From Pelagibacterium flavum (GTDB lineage Bacteria > Pseudomonadota > Alphaproteobacteria > Rhizobiales > Devosiaceae), in the NCBI RefSeq assembly GCF_025854335.1, contig NZ_CP107716.1:2845001-2909000 (forward strand): 64,000 nt of DNA, read 5' to 3'. Position numbers and translations under genes: made by a program. The notes beneath the pieces were generated by a model that searched no databases, was not told the DNA's origin, and was given only the letters and a program-made list of their open reading frames with translations. Below are positions 27,910-37,120 of the stretch, piece after piece. Numbering within the stretch: the first letter of the stretch is position 1; every line of letters begins with the position of its first letter.

Positions 27910-29576
27910 CGGGCGACACTCCCGTCACGATATCCCGAGGTAATCGGATATTTCCGTCCAATGCCGAAGGCCTTGGGCGTGAGCTTTGGCCCCGGAGCGG
28001 ACTGGCGTCGCTTGAATTCGGCGATATAGATCAGCCGCTCTATGCGTTTTACAAGTTCTGCATCGAACCCCTTAGCGACGATCTCGGCCAGCGACAGCTC
28101 CTCTTCCACCAGCGCTTCGATGATCGCATCGAGCACCGGGTATGGCGGCAGCGAATCCTGATCGGTCTGATCGGGGCGCAGTTCGGCGCTCGGGGCCTTG
28201 GAGATGATCTCAGGTGGAATGACCACGCCAGCCGGGCCACGCACGTCGGTTGGGTAGTAGGAATTGCGCCATTCGGCCAACCCGCAAACCTGCATCTTGA
28301 GCATATCCTTGATCGGATTGTATGCGCCGTTCATGTCGCCATAGATCGTGGCATAGCCCACGGCCATCTCGGACTTGTTGCCGGTCGTAATAAGCAATGA
28401 GCCGAGCTTGTTGGAAACCGCCATCAGAATGGTCCCGCGCATGCGCGACTGCAGGTTTTCCTCAGTGATATCGGGCGCATAGCCCTCAAAAACCGGCGCG
28501 AGATTTTCGTTGACCGCGTCGACGGGCGCGCCAATCGGCACGATATCGTAGCGAACCCCAAGCGTTTCGGCACACGCCCTGGCATCGCGCAAACTGGCTT
28601 CCGAGGTGTAACGATAGGGCAGCATCAGGCAATGAACATTTTCAGCGCCCAGCGCATCGACGGCCAGCGCCGCAACCACCGCGGAATCGATACCGCCGGA
28701 CAGCCCCAATACGACCGACTTGAAACCGTTCTTGTGAACATAGTCGCGCAAGCCCAGCATCGCCGCATGCCAGGGCGCTTCGTTGACCGGGACCAGTTCG
28801 GTCACATGGCCCTTGACGCAGTGCCAGCCGGCATCGCCCTTGCGCCAGTCGGAAAGCACCATATCGGGCACGAAACTCTTGCCCTGAAAAGCCAGTGAGC
28901 CATCGACATTAATGCCGAAGCTGGCGCCATCGAACACAAGTTCGTCCTGCCCGCCGATCTGGTTGGAATAGAGCATCGGCAAGCCGGTTTCCCGCACGCG
29001 CTGGCGAACCAGTTCGAGCCGCAGGCGCTGCTTGTTGCGCCAATAGGGCGAACCATTGGGGCACAACAGGATTTCCGCACCATGCTTGGCCAGCGCCTTG
29101 CAGACCGGTTCATGCCAAACGTCCTCGCAGATCGGCACGCCGATCGACAGTCCCTTGATCGTCATCGGTTCGGGCAAGTCGCCGGCGGTGAAATAGCGTT
29201 TTTCATAAAAGACGTCGTCATTGGGCAATTCGACCTTGTTCCGCCGGTCGATGATCGCCCCATCCTCGGCCAGAACGACGCTGTTGTAGAGCTTGCCGTC
29301 GGTACTCCAGATAGTGGGGAGCAGAACCGAGACATTGAGCCCCTTCGTCGCGCGCGAAAGGGCCCTCGCTGCCTCCATCGCCTCGGTCACGAACTGGCGC
29401 TTAAAGAGCAAATCCTCGGGGAAATAGCCGGTCAGGTAGAGTTCGGTGAACATCAGGATGTCGGCGCCCGCCGCCTCGGCCTCCGCCAACGCCTTGCGCG
29501 CGGTCGCGAGGTTTTCGGCAATCGCACCGACTTTGGGATTCAGCTGAGCGAGAGCAATGCGGAGTGTATCGGTCAC
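27906..29576 (-). CDS. nadE: NAD+ synthase, glutamine-dependent
   Basis: Final step of NAD synthesis: nicotinate adenine dinucleotide to NAD, using ammonia released from glutamine. The 556-residue protein fuses a nitrilase-type glutaminase domain (Glu in FTELYLTGYFPEDL, Lys in KVELPNDDVFYEKRYF, Cys in VPICEDVW near residue 147) to an ATP-pyrophosphatase synthetase domain with LGLSGGIDSAVVAALA near residue 287. All three glutaminase catalytic residues are visible. It is followed by gltX with an ATGA overlap. Confidence 0.95.
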   Translation of the reverse strand: MTDTLRIALAQLNPKVGAIAENLATARKALAEAEAAGADILMFTELYLTGYFPEDLLFKRQFVTEAMEAARALSRATKGLNVSVLLPTIWSTDGKLYNSVVLAEDGAIIDRRNKVELPNDDVFYEKRYFTAGDLPEPMTIKGLSIGVPICEDVWHEPVCKALAKHGAEILLCPNGSPYWRNKQRLRLELVRQRVRETGLPMLYSNQIGGQDELVFDGASFGINVDGSLAFQGKSFVPDMVLSDWRKGDAGWHCVKGHVTELVPVNEAPWHAAMLGLRDYVHKNGFKSVVLGLSGGIDSAVVAALAVDALGAENVHCLMLPYRYTSEASLRDARACAETLGVRYDIVPIGAPVDAVNENLAPVFEGYAPDITEENLQSRMRGTILMAVSNKLGSLLITTGNKSEMAVGYATIYGDMNGAYNPIKDMLKMQVCGLAEWRNSYYPTDVRGPAGVVIPPEIISKAPSAELRPDQTDQDSLPPYPVLDAIIEALVEEELSLAEIVAKGFDAELVKRIERLIYIAEFKRRQSAPGPKLTPKAFGIGRKYPITSGYRDGSVAR

Positions 29577-29657
29577 GAAATTCTATGTCCGGCAGTCATG
29601 AGAAGCGCGCCAGACTTATAGTGCGCAACGCCCGAGGGCAAGGCGGCGCAAGGCAAA

Positions 29658-29683
29658 GCCGGGCTGCGAAAACCGCCCGGCTC
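29658..29683 (-). terminator. Intrinsic terminator after the outer-membrane protein gene
   Basis: AGCCGGGC (29658-29665) pairs perfectly with GCCCGGCT (29676-29683) around a 10-base loop. It lies just past the stop of the minus-strand outer-membrane protein gene; on that strand a short TTT follows. Confidence 0.55.
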
Positions 29684-29706
29684 TGTCGTGATCTTATTTT
29701 GGCGTC

Positions 29707-30645
29707 CTAGAAGGTGCCGGTCAGTTCGATGACAGGGCCCCAGCGGAACAACTCCATGGTGCCTTGGGTTGTAAACCCCTGTGACACAGTCGGGTCCACC
29801 GGGTCGCGCGACTCGAAATAGGTCTCAGTTGGGCCGGTGAGATAGTAGCCGCGCACACCAGCCCTAATTGCAAAATTTTCATGTGGCTTGAAGCCAACCA
29901 TGGCCTCGAGTGCGCCGCCATAGAGGTGACCGGAAATCTGTGGGGCATTGCCCTGTGTCAGGGCCGGATCGATGGAGGCAAGATCAAACGCCCCGTAAGT
30001 ACCGCTAAGAGATGCGTAGGGAATGGCCGCGGCATCAACCCGTACGTCGAACACATCGTTAAGGTCGGCACGGGCCGTCGCGCCAAGGCGCAGGCCATGA
30101 ACTTCGAGCGAGTTTGGGTCACTGTTACCGCCGCCCGATTCCATAAGATAGGAGGATCGTCCCATATACGCGGATTCATTGAGATACTGGTAACCCAGGA
30201 CCCCCCCGAGCGCGAAGCCTTCGGTGTTGACGGGTAGATAACCAAAGTCGACGCCGCCATAGGCAATTGCGCCGGTCGTGGTCGTCTGCACGCCACCGCT
30301 AGTTGGTGTTTGGTAGGAATTTTCTATCGCCGCGGCATAGCCGAGATTGCCCTGAACATAGGTGTTGGTCGAACTGTCGTCGATCTTGCCGTGCACTTCG
30401 ACAAAGTGACTGGAGTCGTCGGCTGTGTAATTCTGCCCGGCAATCGTCGCGCGCTGCCCGCCCATACCGTAGAAATAACGGATCCCGGCCTCGAAATCGA
30501 GGCTGTCCTCATATGGCATCATATCGACGGGGTAGGCCGGCTTGAACACAGGCTCTTGCTGCACGCCCCAATCGGCGGCTAACGCCTGGCCGCTTGCGGC
30601 GGCAGACAAAAGACCCACGGCAAGGCCTGTGAGAAGACGCGACAT
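29707..30645 (-). CDS. Outer-membrane beta-barrel protein
   Basis: 312-residue exported protein. The signal peptide (MSRLLTGLAVGLLSAAASGQALA) precedes ADWGVQ. The mature chain alternates polar and hydrophobic residues with many Gly and aromatic residues (GIRYFYGMGGQRA, GYQYLNESAYMG, GVRGYYLTGPTE) and ends in Phe (IELTGTF), the usual C-terminal signature for barrel insertion. ATG 30645 has GGAGGG 4 bases upstream and is chosen over the longer frame to 30729. It resembles outer-membrane proteins of unknown role in this order. Confidence 0.82.
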   Translation of the reverse strand: MSRLLTGLAVGLLSAAASGQALAADWGVQQEPVFKPAYPVDMMPYEDSLDFEAGIRYFYGMGGQRATIAGQNYTADDSSHFVEVHGKIDDSSTNTYVQGNLGYAAAIENSYQTPTSGGVQTTTTGAIAYGGVDFGYLPVNTEGFALGGVLGYQYLNESAYMGRSSYLMESGGGNSDPNSLEVHGLRLGATARADLNDVFDVRVDAAAIPYASLSGTYGAFDLASIDPALTQGNAPQISGHLYGGALEAMVGFKPHENFAIRAGVRGYYLTGPTETYFESRDPVDPTVSQGFTTQGTMELFRWGPVIELTGTF

Positions 30646-30727
30646 TGAGCCCTCCGAACGACGCGAAATAATTTCATTCGTCTTAGTTATGGGCCCGTTA
30701 GGGTTAATGTTGGCTAAATGGAAAAAC

Positions 30728-30757
30728 AAAAGGCGCTGCCCCTGGACAGCGCCTTTT
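30728..30757 (-). terminator. Intrinsic terminator of the DAHP synthase gene
   Basis: AAAAGGCGCTG (30728-30738) and CAGCGCCTTTT (30747-30757) are perfect complements around an 8-base loop, with a T-rich minus-strand tail. It lies 24 bases beyond the stop of the minus-strand DAHP synthase gene. Confidence 0.8.
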
Positions 30758-30781
30758 CGGATTCAACAGTATTGCGCCCTC

Positions 30782-32158
30782 TTAATACCCGACGGCCTTG
30801 GGGGTGCCATGGGTGCGCTGGCCGTGCATTTCCTCGGCAATAAGGAATGCCAATTCTAGTGCCTGGCTGGCGTTAAGGCGTGGGTCGCAATGGGTATGGT
30901 AGCGATCCGACAGCGAAGCTTCGGTCACCGCCGAAACACCGCCTGTGCACTCGGTGACATCCCGGCCCGTCATTTCCACATGCACGCCACCGGCGATGGT
31001 GCCCATTTCCCGGTGAATATCGAAGAACGACTTCACCTCGGAAAGGATGCGGTCGAACGGACGGGTCTTGTAGCCGGACGATGCCTTGACGACGTTGCCG
31101 TGCATCGGATCACAGCACCAGACAACCGTGCGCCCTTCGGATTTGACCGTTTCGATAAGGCGGGGCAGATGCTCATTGACCTTGTCAGAACCAAACCGCG
31201 CGATCAGCGTCAGACGCCCGGCCTCGTCCTTGGGATTAAGGAGGTCCATGAGCCGCTTGAGGTCATCGGAAGACATGGATGGCCCGCACTTGACCCCGAT
31301 CGGGTTGTTGATGCCGCGGAAATATTCGACGTGAGCATGGTCGGGATTGCGGGTCCGATCCCCGATCCAGATCATGTGACCCGAAGTGGCGTACCAATCG
31401 TTGGTGATGGAATCGCGACGTGTCATGGCCTGCTCGTAACCAAGCAGGAGCGCTTCGTGGGAGGTGAAGAACTTGGTTTCACGCAGCACTGGCGTGTTTT
31501 CCGGGCTCAGTCCAAGGGCGCCGAGAAACTCGATGGCATCATCGATTTTCTGAGCCACTTCCTCGTAGCGAGGAAACCAATTGGAATCCTTGACGAATCC
31601 CATCGTCCATTCATGGACGCGCGAGAGGTTGGCAAATCCGCCAGCGGAAAAGGCGCGCAACAGATTGAGCGTTGCCGCCGACTGCCTGTAGGCCTCGAGT
31701 TGACGGTTGGGATCAGGGATTCGCGCCTCGGGCGTAAAATCTATGCCGTTGATGATATCCCCCCTGTAAGAGGGCAACTCGACGCCGTCGATGGTCTCAG
31801 TGTCTGCCGAACGCGGCTTGGCAAACTGGCCGGCAATCCGGCCGACCTTGACCACGGGCTTGGATGCCCCGTGGGTCAGAACCACTGCCATCTGCAAGAA
31901 CACACGGAAGAAATCGCGGATATGGTCGGCGTGATGTTCAGCAAAACTTTCGGCGCAATCACCGCCCTGCAAAAGGAAGGCGCGACCTGCGGCGACCTCG
32001 GCCAGACTGGCCTTTAGGTCGCGCGCCTCGCCTGCAAAAACCAAGGGGGGAAACGAGGCGAGCCGGGCCTCGACCGATTCAAGCTCTGTCTGGCTCGGAT
32101 AGGTCGGGACCTGCAGGATCGGTTTCGTCCTCCAACTGTCAGGTGTCCACGTGCTCAT
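30782..32158 (-). CDS. 3-deoxy-7-phosphoheptulonate synthase, class II
   Basis: First step of the shikimate pathway: phosphoenolpyruvate plus erythrose 4-phosphate. The 458-residue protein is the plant-like class II type, shown by [15 protein letters not shown] at the start, [15 protein letters not shown] with the metal-binding Cys, [30 protein letters not shown] and [18 protein letters not shown]. Class II enzymes are the usual form in Hyphomicrobiales. It is a single gene with its own terminator. Confidence 0.94.
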   Translation of the reverse strand: MSTWTPDSWRTKPILQVPTYPSQTELESVEARLASFPPLVFAGEARDLKASLAEVAAGRAFLLQGGDCAESFAEHHADHIRDFFRVFLQMAVVLTHGASKPVVKVGRIAGQFAKPRSADTETIDGVELPSYRGDIINGIDFTPEARIPDPNRQLEAYRQSAATLNLLRAFSAGGFANLSRVHEWTMGFVKDSNWFPRYEEVAQKIDDAIEFLGALGLSPENTPVLRETKFFTSHEALLLGYEQAMTRRDSITNDWYATSGHMIWIGDRTRNPDHAHVEYFRGINNPIGVKCGPSMSSDDLKRLMDLLNPKDEAGRLTLIARFGSDKVNEHLPRLIETVKSEGRTVVWCCDPMHGNVVKASSGYKTRPFDRILSEVKSFFDIHREMGTIAGGVHVEMTGRDVTECTGGVSAVTEASLSDRYHTHCDPRLNASQALELAFLIAEEMHGQRTHGTPKAVGY

Positions 32159-32283
32159 CGTTTCACTCGCTCAATAGATTGTTTGCCGCCCCGAGAAGCC
32201 GGGGAGGTCCGGCGGTTTACCAACTACGGCACCCGCTGCCAAGTATTCTATGGTCGAACACGTCGACCGGCTTGCCCGCAAGC

Positions 32284-33663
32284 TTACGGATTGCATTTTT
32301 CGCCATCGACTACGCGATAGCTGGGCGATTTGAAGGTCACAAGTTCCTCGGCCGCGGTTGGATGTACCGCAATCGTGTGGTTGAAATCAGCCATGGTTCC
32401 GCCCATCCCCAGCGGGATGGCCACGAGCTGGATCATCTCACCGGCCCCCGGGCCAAGAATATGACACCCCAGAATCCGGCCGGTGTCGGTTTCAGTGATG
32501 AGCTTGAGCATCATCTTTTCCTGCCGATCAGATAGCGTATTCATCATCGGGCGAAAGCGGGTCAGATAGACGTCGATCGAGCGATAGCGCTCAGCGGCAT
32601 CTTCCTCGCTCATACCGACAGTGCCGATTTCCGGTTCGGAAAAGACGGCGGTGGGAATAAGATGATAGGGCACGGTGGTCGGCGTGTTGTTATAGACAGT
32701 CTGGGCAAACGCCGCCCCTTCCCGGATGGCCACGGGGGTCAGGGCCGCCCTGCCCGTCACGTCGCCAACCGCATAAATGGATGGCACCGAGGAGCGCGAA
32801 TACTCGTCGACCACCACGGCACCCGTCTGGTCAAGTTGCACGCCGGCGGTATCGAGCCCAAGATCGCCCGTGTTGGGGTGACGGCCGGTGGCAAACATCA
32901 CCGCGTCGAAAGTTGCTTCCTCGCCATGGGAGAACGAAACGCACACGCCCTCTCCGTCCTTGCGCAATTTCGAGATGTGATAGCCGTACCGGAACCTGAC
33001 GCCCCGCTCACGGAGCGCGTCTTCGAGGCCATCGCGCACATCGTGATCGAAGCCGCGCAGGATTCTGTCCCGCCGATAGACCAGCGTCGTATCGACGCCC
33101 AATCCGGCAAAGATCGTCGCAAACTCGACGGCTATATACCCGCCGCCTTCAATCAAAATTGTTCTGGGTAGCGATTGGAGATGGAAGGCTTCGTTTGACG
33201 TTATGCCCAGGTCGCTGCCCTCAATGTCGGGCTTGAACGGAGCGCCGCCGGTGGCGATCAGAATTCGCTCGGCTTCCAACTGCTCCCCGGTCGAAAGCTC
33301 GACCGCGTTAGGGCCTGTCACCTTAGCTCGAGCCTTGAAGATCGTTACGCCGGAACCATCAAGCAGCGTTTCATAGATCCTTTCGAGCCGGTCAATTTCC
33401 TTGTCCTTGTTGGCCAGAAGGGTGGGCCAGTCGAATGACGCATCGACCGTCCAGCCGAAACTGGGCGCTACATCAAAAAGATCTCCGAAACGCGATGCAT
33501 AAACGAAGAGCTTCTTGGGCACGCAGCCGCGGATGACGCAGGTGCCGCCGTAGCGATATTCTTCGACAATTGCGACCTTGGCACCAAGCTGGGCGGAAAC
33601 CCGTGCAGCCCGCACACCTCCTGATCCCCCACCGATCACGACCAAATCAAACTTCTCGCTCAT
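32284..33663 (-). CDS. gor: Glutathione-disulfide reductase
   Basis: NADPH-dependent reduction of oxidised glutathione, 459 residues. FAD-binding VVIGGGSGGVRAAR is at residues 8-21. The redox-active pair is Cys42 and Cys47 in GGTCVIRGCVPKK. The NADPH-binding strand IEGGGYIAVEFATIFAGLG and the C-terminal catalytic HPTAAEE are present. ATG 33663 was chosen because the family starts here; a longer frame upstream carries no homology. It sits 125 bases downstream (same strand) of nothing related; the next gene shares no obvious operon. Confidence 0.93.
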   Translation of the reverse strand: MSEKFDLVVIGGGSGGVRAARVSAQLGAKVAIVEEYRYGGTCVIRGCVPKKLFVYASRFGDLFDVAPSFGWTVDASFDWPTLLANKDKEIDRLERIYETLLDGSGVTIFKARAKVTGPNAVELSTGEQLEAERILIATGGAPFKPDIEGSDLGITSNEAFHLQSLPRTILIEGGGYIAVEFATIFAGLGVDTTLVYRRDRILRGFDHDVRDGLEDALRERGVRFRYGYHISKLRKDGEGVCVSFSHGEEATFDAVMFATGRHPNTGDLGLDTAGVQLDQTGAVVVDEYSRSSVPSIYAVGDVTGRAALTPVAIREGAAFAQTVYNNTPTTVPYHLIPTAVFSEPEIGTVGMSEEDAAERYRSIDVYLTRFRPMMNTLSDRQEKMMLKLITETDTGRILGCHILGPGAGEMIQLVAIPLGMGGTMADFNHTIAVHPTAAEELVTFKSPSYRVVDGEKCNP

Positions 33664-33722
33664 GGATCCCCGCGCCGCTGCTGTGTTGACGGAACGATAT
33701 AGGCGCCCGGTGAACACAAAAA

Positions 33723-33748
33723 AACCCCCGTCCTGCCAGACGGGGGTT
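33723..33748 (-). terminator. Strong intrinsic terminator of the DUF2059 gene
   Basis: AACCCCCGTC (33723-33732) and GACGGGGGTT (33739-33748) form a perfect stem around a 6-base loop. On the minus strand it is followed by an uninterrupted run of T, the classical arrangement, 25 bases after the DUF2059 stop. Confidence 0.88.
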
Positions 33749-33772
33749 AAATCAAAGATGCAGATACCGATC

Positions 33773-34336
33773 TTATTGTGGCGCCGCCTCCTCGCCTTCA
33801 GATACAGGCGCCTCGACCTCGGGGGCATTGTATCCCTGGTCGCGCAGTTCGGAGCGCACACGCGACAGGAACTCGTTGCCTGTGTTGCGGCTCCATACCC
33901 CAAGCGCCAGTTGAAGGTCTTCGTTGATGCCCGCATTCTGGCTCAGCAGCTTCTGGCCAACGGGGGTTTCATAAAAACTCACAATCTCTTCGAGTTCTTC
34001 GAGAGAAAAGCGAATGGCGTAAATGCGGGCGAACTGATTATAGAGCGGATCGCGATTGGTCAGGTAGCCGTCATATACGGTCTGCAGGGCGTTGATCAGC
34101 GGATCGCGCAATGAAGGATCTTCCTGAATCATCAGCCGCATGACCCGCAGGCCCATCTCGACAAGCGTGCGTTCATAGAGCTGGGCTGAATCGGTCATGT
34201 CCACATATTCGCGCGCCTTTGCGAGATGCTCGGGCGAGATCTCCTGTTGCGCATTGGCAGGGGCCACGGCCACCAGCGCGGCACCGGACAGAACAAGCGC
34301 CGCTACGAGCCGGCGCAGAGTGGGCAGGAAAGTCAT
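33773..34336 (-). CDS. DUF2059-domain secreted protein
   Basis: 187-residue protein with a signal peptide (VAALVLSGAALVAVAPANA) cut before QQEIS. The remaining helices match the DUF2059 pattern: YVDMTDSAQLYERTLVEMG and later IYAIRFSLEELEEIVSFYETPVGQKLL. The C-terminus is Glu/Pro-rich. Its function is unknown; the domain is widespread in periplasmic proteins. It follows rpiA by 30 bases and ends at a strong terminator. Confidence 0.88.
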   Translation of the reverse strand: MTFLPTLRRLVAALVLSGAALVAVAPANAQQEISPEHLAKAREYVDMTDSAQLYERTLVEMGLRVMRLMIQEDPSLRDPLINALQTVYDGYLTNRDPLYNQFARIYAIRFSLEELEEIVSFYETPVGQKLLSQNAGINEDLQLALGVWSRNTGNEFLSRVRSELRDQGYNAPEVEAPVSEGEEAAPQ

Positions 34337-34366
34337 TTTGCGTACGGTCCCTTACGAATGATCGGG

Positions 34367-35071
34367 TTAAGATTTCACATGCTCGGAGAGCTTGATCGTC
34401 CCCCCGGGCGTAGCAAGATAGGCGTCGGAACACAAATCGATGAACAGCCCGTGCTGGACGACGCCGGGAATTTCGAGCAGCGCCGAGGAAAGTGCTTTTG
34501 CGTCTGAAATACGGCCAAAAGATGCGTCCACGATATAGTGTCCACCGTCGGTAACGAAGGTTTCACCGTCGACGTTTTTCCGTAGCGTTCTTCCGCCCAG
34601 AGCATTGAATTGCCCCATCACGTCGGCGATTGCCCGTTCGGTCGCAGCAAGGCCAAAAAGGTTGACCTCGATGGGCAGTGCAAACTTGCCCAGCGTGTCG
34701 ACAAGCTTGCTGTCATCCGCAATCACGATCATGCGCGCCGAAGCCGCGGCAACGATCTTTTCGCGCAGCAGTGCGCCGCCGCCGCCCTTGATGAGCTGAA
34801 AATTCCTGTCGATTTCGTCCGCGCCATCGATTGTGACGTCGAGACCATCGATATCGTCAAGAGTGGTCAGCGGAATGCCGAGCCCGCGTGCCTGCTCGGC
34901 GGTCACTTCCGATGTGGGGACACACAGGCACTCAAATCCGTTTGCGACTTCAGCGCCGAGCAGGTCGACAAAGTGTTTTGCCGTCGAGCCGGTGCCGAGC
35001 CCGATTCGCATGCCCGAGCGGATTTCCGACATGGCCGCCAGGGCCGCACTGCGCTTGAGGTCTTCGCTCAC
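34367..35071 (-). CDS. rpiA: Ribose-5-phosphate isomerase A
   Basis: Interconverts ribose 5-phosphate and ribulose 5-phosphate. The 234-residue product has [15 protein letters not shown] near the N-terminus, [27 protein letters not shown] with the catalytic Asp and Lys, and GNYIVDA-type end ([11 protein letters not shown]). GTG 35071 is chosen: GGGAGA lies about 9 bases upstream and the length then fits the family. The longer ATG at 35185 would add an unlikely Cys/Arg-rich leader. Confidence 0.93.
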   Translation of the reverse strand: MSEDLKRSAALAAMSEIRSGMRIGLGTGSTAKHFVDLLGAEVANGFECLCVPTSEVTAEQARGLGIPLTTLDDIDGLDVTIDGADEIDRNFQLIKGGGGALLREKIVAAASARMIVIADDSKLVDTLGKFALPIEVNLFGLAATERAIADVMGQFNALGGRTLRKNVDGETFVTDGGHYIVDASFGRISDAKALSSALLEIPGVVQHGLFIDLCSDAYLATPGGTIKLSEHVKS

Positions 35072-35204
35072 GTTCTGAAATCTCCCGGTTTTGCCTCTAG
35101 AACGGCAGTTCGGAGCTTGTGTCAACGCTACCAATGTCGATACCTGCATAGCCGCGCATCGCACGTGGCTTTTCGCTGCGCGCAATAGCGCCTATATTCG
35201 GCTG

Positions 35205-36218
35205 ATGACAGATCACTCGACCCAGCGCCCTCTCGTCGACAGTTTCGGCCGGCACGTCACCTATCTGAGGGTTTCAGTGACCGATCGCTGCGACTTTCGC
35301 TGCACATATTGCATGGGCGAAGATATGGTCTTCCTGCCCAAAAGCGAGGTGCTCAGCTTCGAGGAAATCCAGGAGGTCATTGGCGCGTTCGTGAGGCGCG
35401 GTGTTCGCAAGGTCCGCCTCACCGGCGGAGAGCCGCTGGTGCGGCGCGACATCATCAAGCTGATCGAAACCCTGTCCGAGAGCCATCTGGCGCGGGGCGA
35501 ACTCGATGAATTGACGCTCACAACCAATGGTAGCCAGCTCGCAAAGCACGCCGGACGACTTGCGGAGCTGGGCATCCGTCGTGTCAATGTCTCGCTCGAT
35601 ACGCTCGATGGTGAAAAGTTTGCGGCGATCACCCGGCGTGGGCGCCTGCCGCAAGTGCTCGACGGCATCTACGCGGCCCGCGACGCCGGGCTTTCGGTCA
35701 AGCTCAACATGGTAGCAATCAAGGACGTCAACGAAGACGAGATATTGCCCATGCTCGAATGGGCACATTCGGAAGGGTTCGAATTGACCCTTATCGAGGA
35801 AATGCCGCTGGGCGATGTCAGCTTTGATCGTGCCGATACCCACCTTTCCCTGCGAACTGTTCGCGACCGGATCGCAGAGCGCTTTACACTGACCCCGATT
35901 GCCAAGCGCACCGGCGGACCCGCCCGCTATATGCGGGTCGAACAGACCGGCGGCACCATCGGGTTCATCACGCCGCTGAGCCACAATTTCTGTGAAAGCT
36001 GCAATCGCGTCCGACTGACCTGCACTGGTCAGCTCTATATGTGCCTGGGACAGGAGGATCGCGTCGATCTGCGCGCCGCCCTGCGCGAGGGCGGACCACA
36101 GGGTCTCGATGCCGCGCTCGATCAGGCAATGATCCTCAAGCCCAAGGGGCATGATTTCGTGATTGAACGCCGCTCCGCCCCCGCAGTCGGACGGCACATG
36201 TCGGTAACCGGCGGCTAG
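35205..36218 (+). CDS. moaA: GTP 3',8-cyclase (molybdenum cofactor biosynthesis protein A)
   Basis: Radical-SAM enzyme of molybdopterin synthesis, 337 residues. The N-terminal cluster motif is Cys29-x3-Cys33-x2-Cys36 in [11 protein letters not shown]. The second cluster cysteines lie in [13 protein letters not shown]. The C-terminus ends in the essential Gly-Gly (SVTGG). ATG 35205 is chosen over 35091, which would add residues unlike the family and overlap divergent rpiA. Its TAG stop lies within the terminal arm of a palindromic repeat. Confidence 0.95.
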   Translation: MTDHSTQRPLVDSFGRHVTYLRVSVTDRCDFRCTYCMGEDMVFLPKSEVLSFEEIQEVIGAFVRRGVRKVRLTGGEPLVRRDIIKLIETLSESHLARGELDELTLTTNGSQLAKHAGRLAELGIRRVNVSLDTLDGEKFAAITRRGRLPQVLDGIYAARDAGLSVKLNMVAIKDVNEDEILPMLEWAHSEGFELTLIEEMPLGDVSFDRADTHLSLRTVRDRIAERFTLTPIAKRTGGPARYMRVEQTGGTIGFITPLSHNFCESCNRVRLTCTGQLYMCLGQEDRVDLRAALREGGPQGLDAALDQAMILKPKGHDFVIERRSAPAVGRHMSVTGG

Positions 36219-36322
36219 AGCATTTCAGCGCTTCTATGAACCGCTTCAGTTGCTCCAAGTCTTTGTTTGGTCGCGTGTCCGAACCGATAAAGTGGCATCC
36301 GCTTTATCTGTACACGCTCTAG
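36215..36322. repeat. 108-bp palindromic intergenic repeat (Hyphomicrobiales type)
   Basis: The element is bounded by CTAGAGC (36215-36221) and GCTCTAG (36316-36322), a perfect 7-bp terminal inverted repeat, with an inner dyad GATAAAGTGG/CCGCTTTATC near 36286-36308. The core AAGTGGCATCCGCTTT resembles the repeat at 1598-1637. The moaA stop (36216-36218) and the stop of the convergent Lrp gene (36319-36321) both fall inside the terminal arms, so the element sets both 3' ends. It may also act as a bidirectional terminator. Confidence 0.7.
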
Positions 36323-36795
36323 TCGCCGACCACGGCAAACTCCAGCGGCAGCGCTGTCGTATACTTGATCTGCTCCATGGCGAAGGACGAGCTGACATCG
36401 GAAAGAGCGATCTTGGAGATCAGCTTTTTATAAAAAACGTCATAGGCCTGAATGGATGGCACGACCACGCGCAAAAGATAGTCGACGTCGCCGCTCATGC
36501 GGTAGAATTCGACGACCTCGGTGAAATCCTCAACCACGGCGGCGAATTTGCGCAGCCAGGCATCGTTGTGCTCGTTGGTCTTGACGGCAACAAACACGGT
36601 GACGCCCGCATTGACCTTTTCGGGATCGAGCACCGCAACGCGGCGCTTGATGACACCCTCCTCCTCCATTTTCTGGATGCGGCGCCAGCATGGCGTGGTG
36701 GACAAACCGACCTTACGGCCGATTTCCGCCACAGGCATCGTGGCATCCTTTTGCAAAAGCTGGAGAATTTTGCGGTCGAGTTTGTCGAGCGCCAT
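36319..36795 (-). CDS. Lrp/AsnC-family transcriptional regulator
   Basis: 158-residue feast/famine regulator. The helix-turn-helix domain starts LDKLDRKILQLLQKDATMPVAEIGRKVGLSTTP (about residues 3-35, written in part) with PCWRRIQKMEEEGVI as the recognition helix. The C-terminal RAM domain binds amino acids and builds octamers. ATG 36795 is the family start; the frame to 36900 adds unrelated residues. An inverted repeat 39 bases upstream may be its operator. Confidence 0.92.
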   Translation of the reverse strand: MALDKLDRKILQLLQKDATMPVAEIGRKVGLSTTPCWRRIQKMEEEGVIKRRVAVLDPEKVNAGVTVFVAVKTNEHNDAWLRKFAAVVEDFTEVVEFYRMSGDVDYLLRVVVPSIQAYDVFYKKLISKIALSDVSSSFAMEQIKYTTALPLEFAVVGD

Positions 36796-37120
36796 AGAAG
36801 CCCCTGAAATAGTATTCTTAAAATCAACGAAAATTTCCAGTATTCTGGAAAATCGTCCGCCTCGGCATGGCATTTGACGTGCCAGCATTGCCCGTGTCAA
36901 GGCAAACCAATCGGGGTCCGACCATGGCCATTTCTCCCCTTTCGGTTACCCGCAGCCGCCCGGCCAGGGAGCTTTCGGCTGAGTATGGTGAAAATTGCGT
37001 CTAACTGTCCGGCACGGCTCAACGTCCTGTTAACCACGCGTGGCTTAGCGTTAAGCCTCGCGTACGGGTTGGCGGGATTTGCTGACCTGATGAGTAGTTG
37101 AGTAGCGTAACGAGAGTTCG
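36796..37120. other. Intergenic region between divergent genes
   Basis: 325 bases between the Lrp regulator and the histidine kinase. It holds the Lrp-side inverted repeat at 36834-36851 and otherwise no coding frame, RNA or repeat that I can support. Confidence 0.5.
36834..36851. promoter_or_regulatory. Candidate Lrp/AsnC operator
   Basis: Perfect inverted repeat TTTCCAG-TATT-CTGGAAA, 39 bases upstream of the regulator's start. Size and position fit an autoregulatory Lrp-family site; binding is inferred. Confidence 0.45.

Noticed and set aside
30890..32017. 375-codon plus-strand frame
   Set aside because: Antisense to the class II DAHP synthase gene; no domain or ribosome-binding site.
35274..36197. 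307-codon minus-strand frame
   Set aside because: Antisense shadow of moaA.
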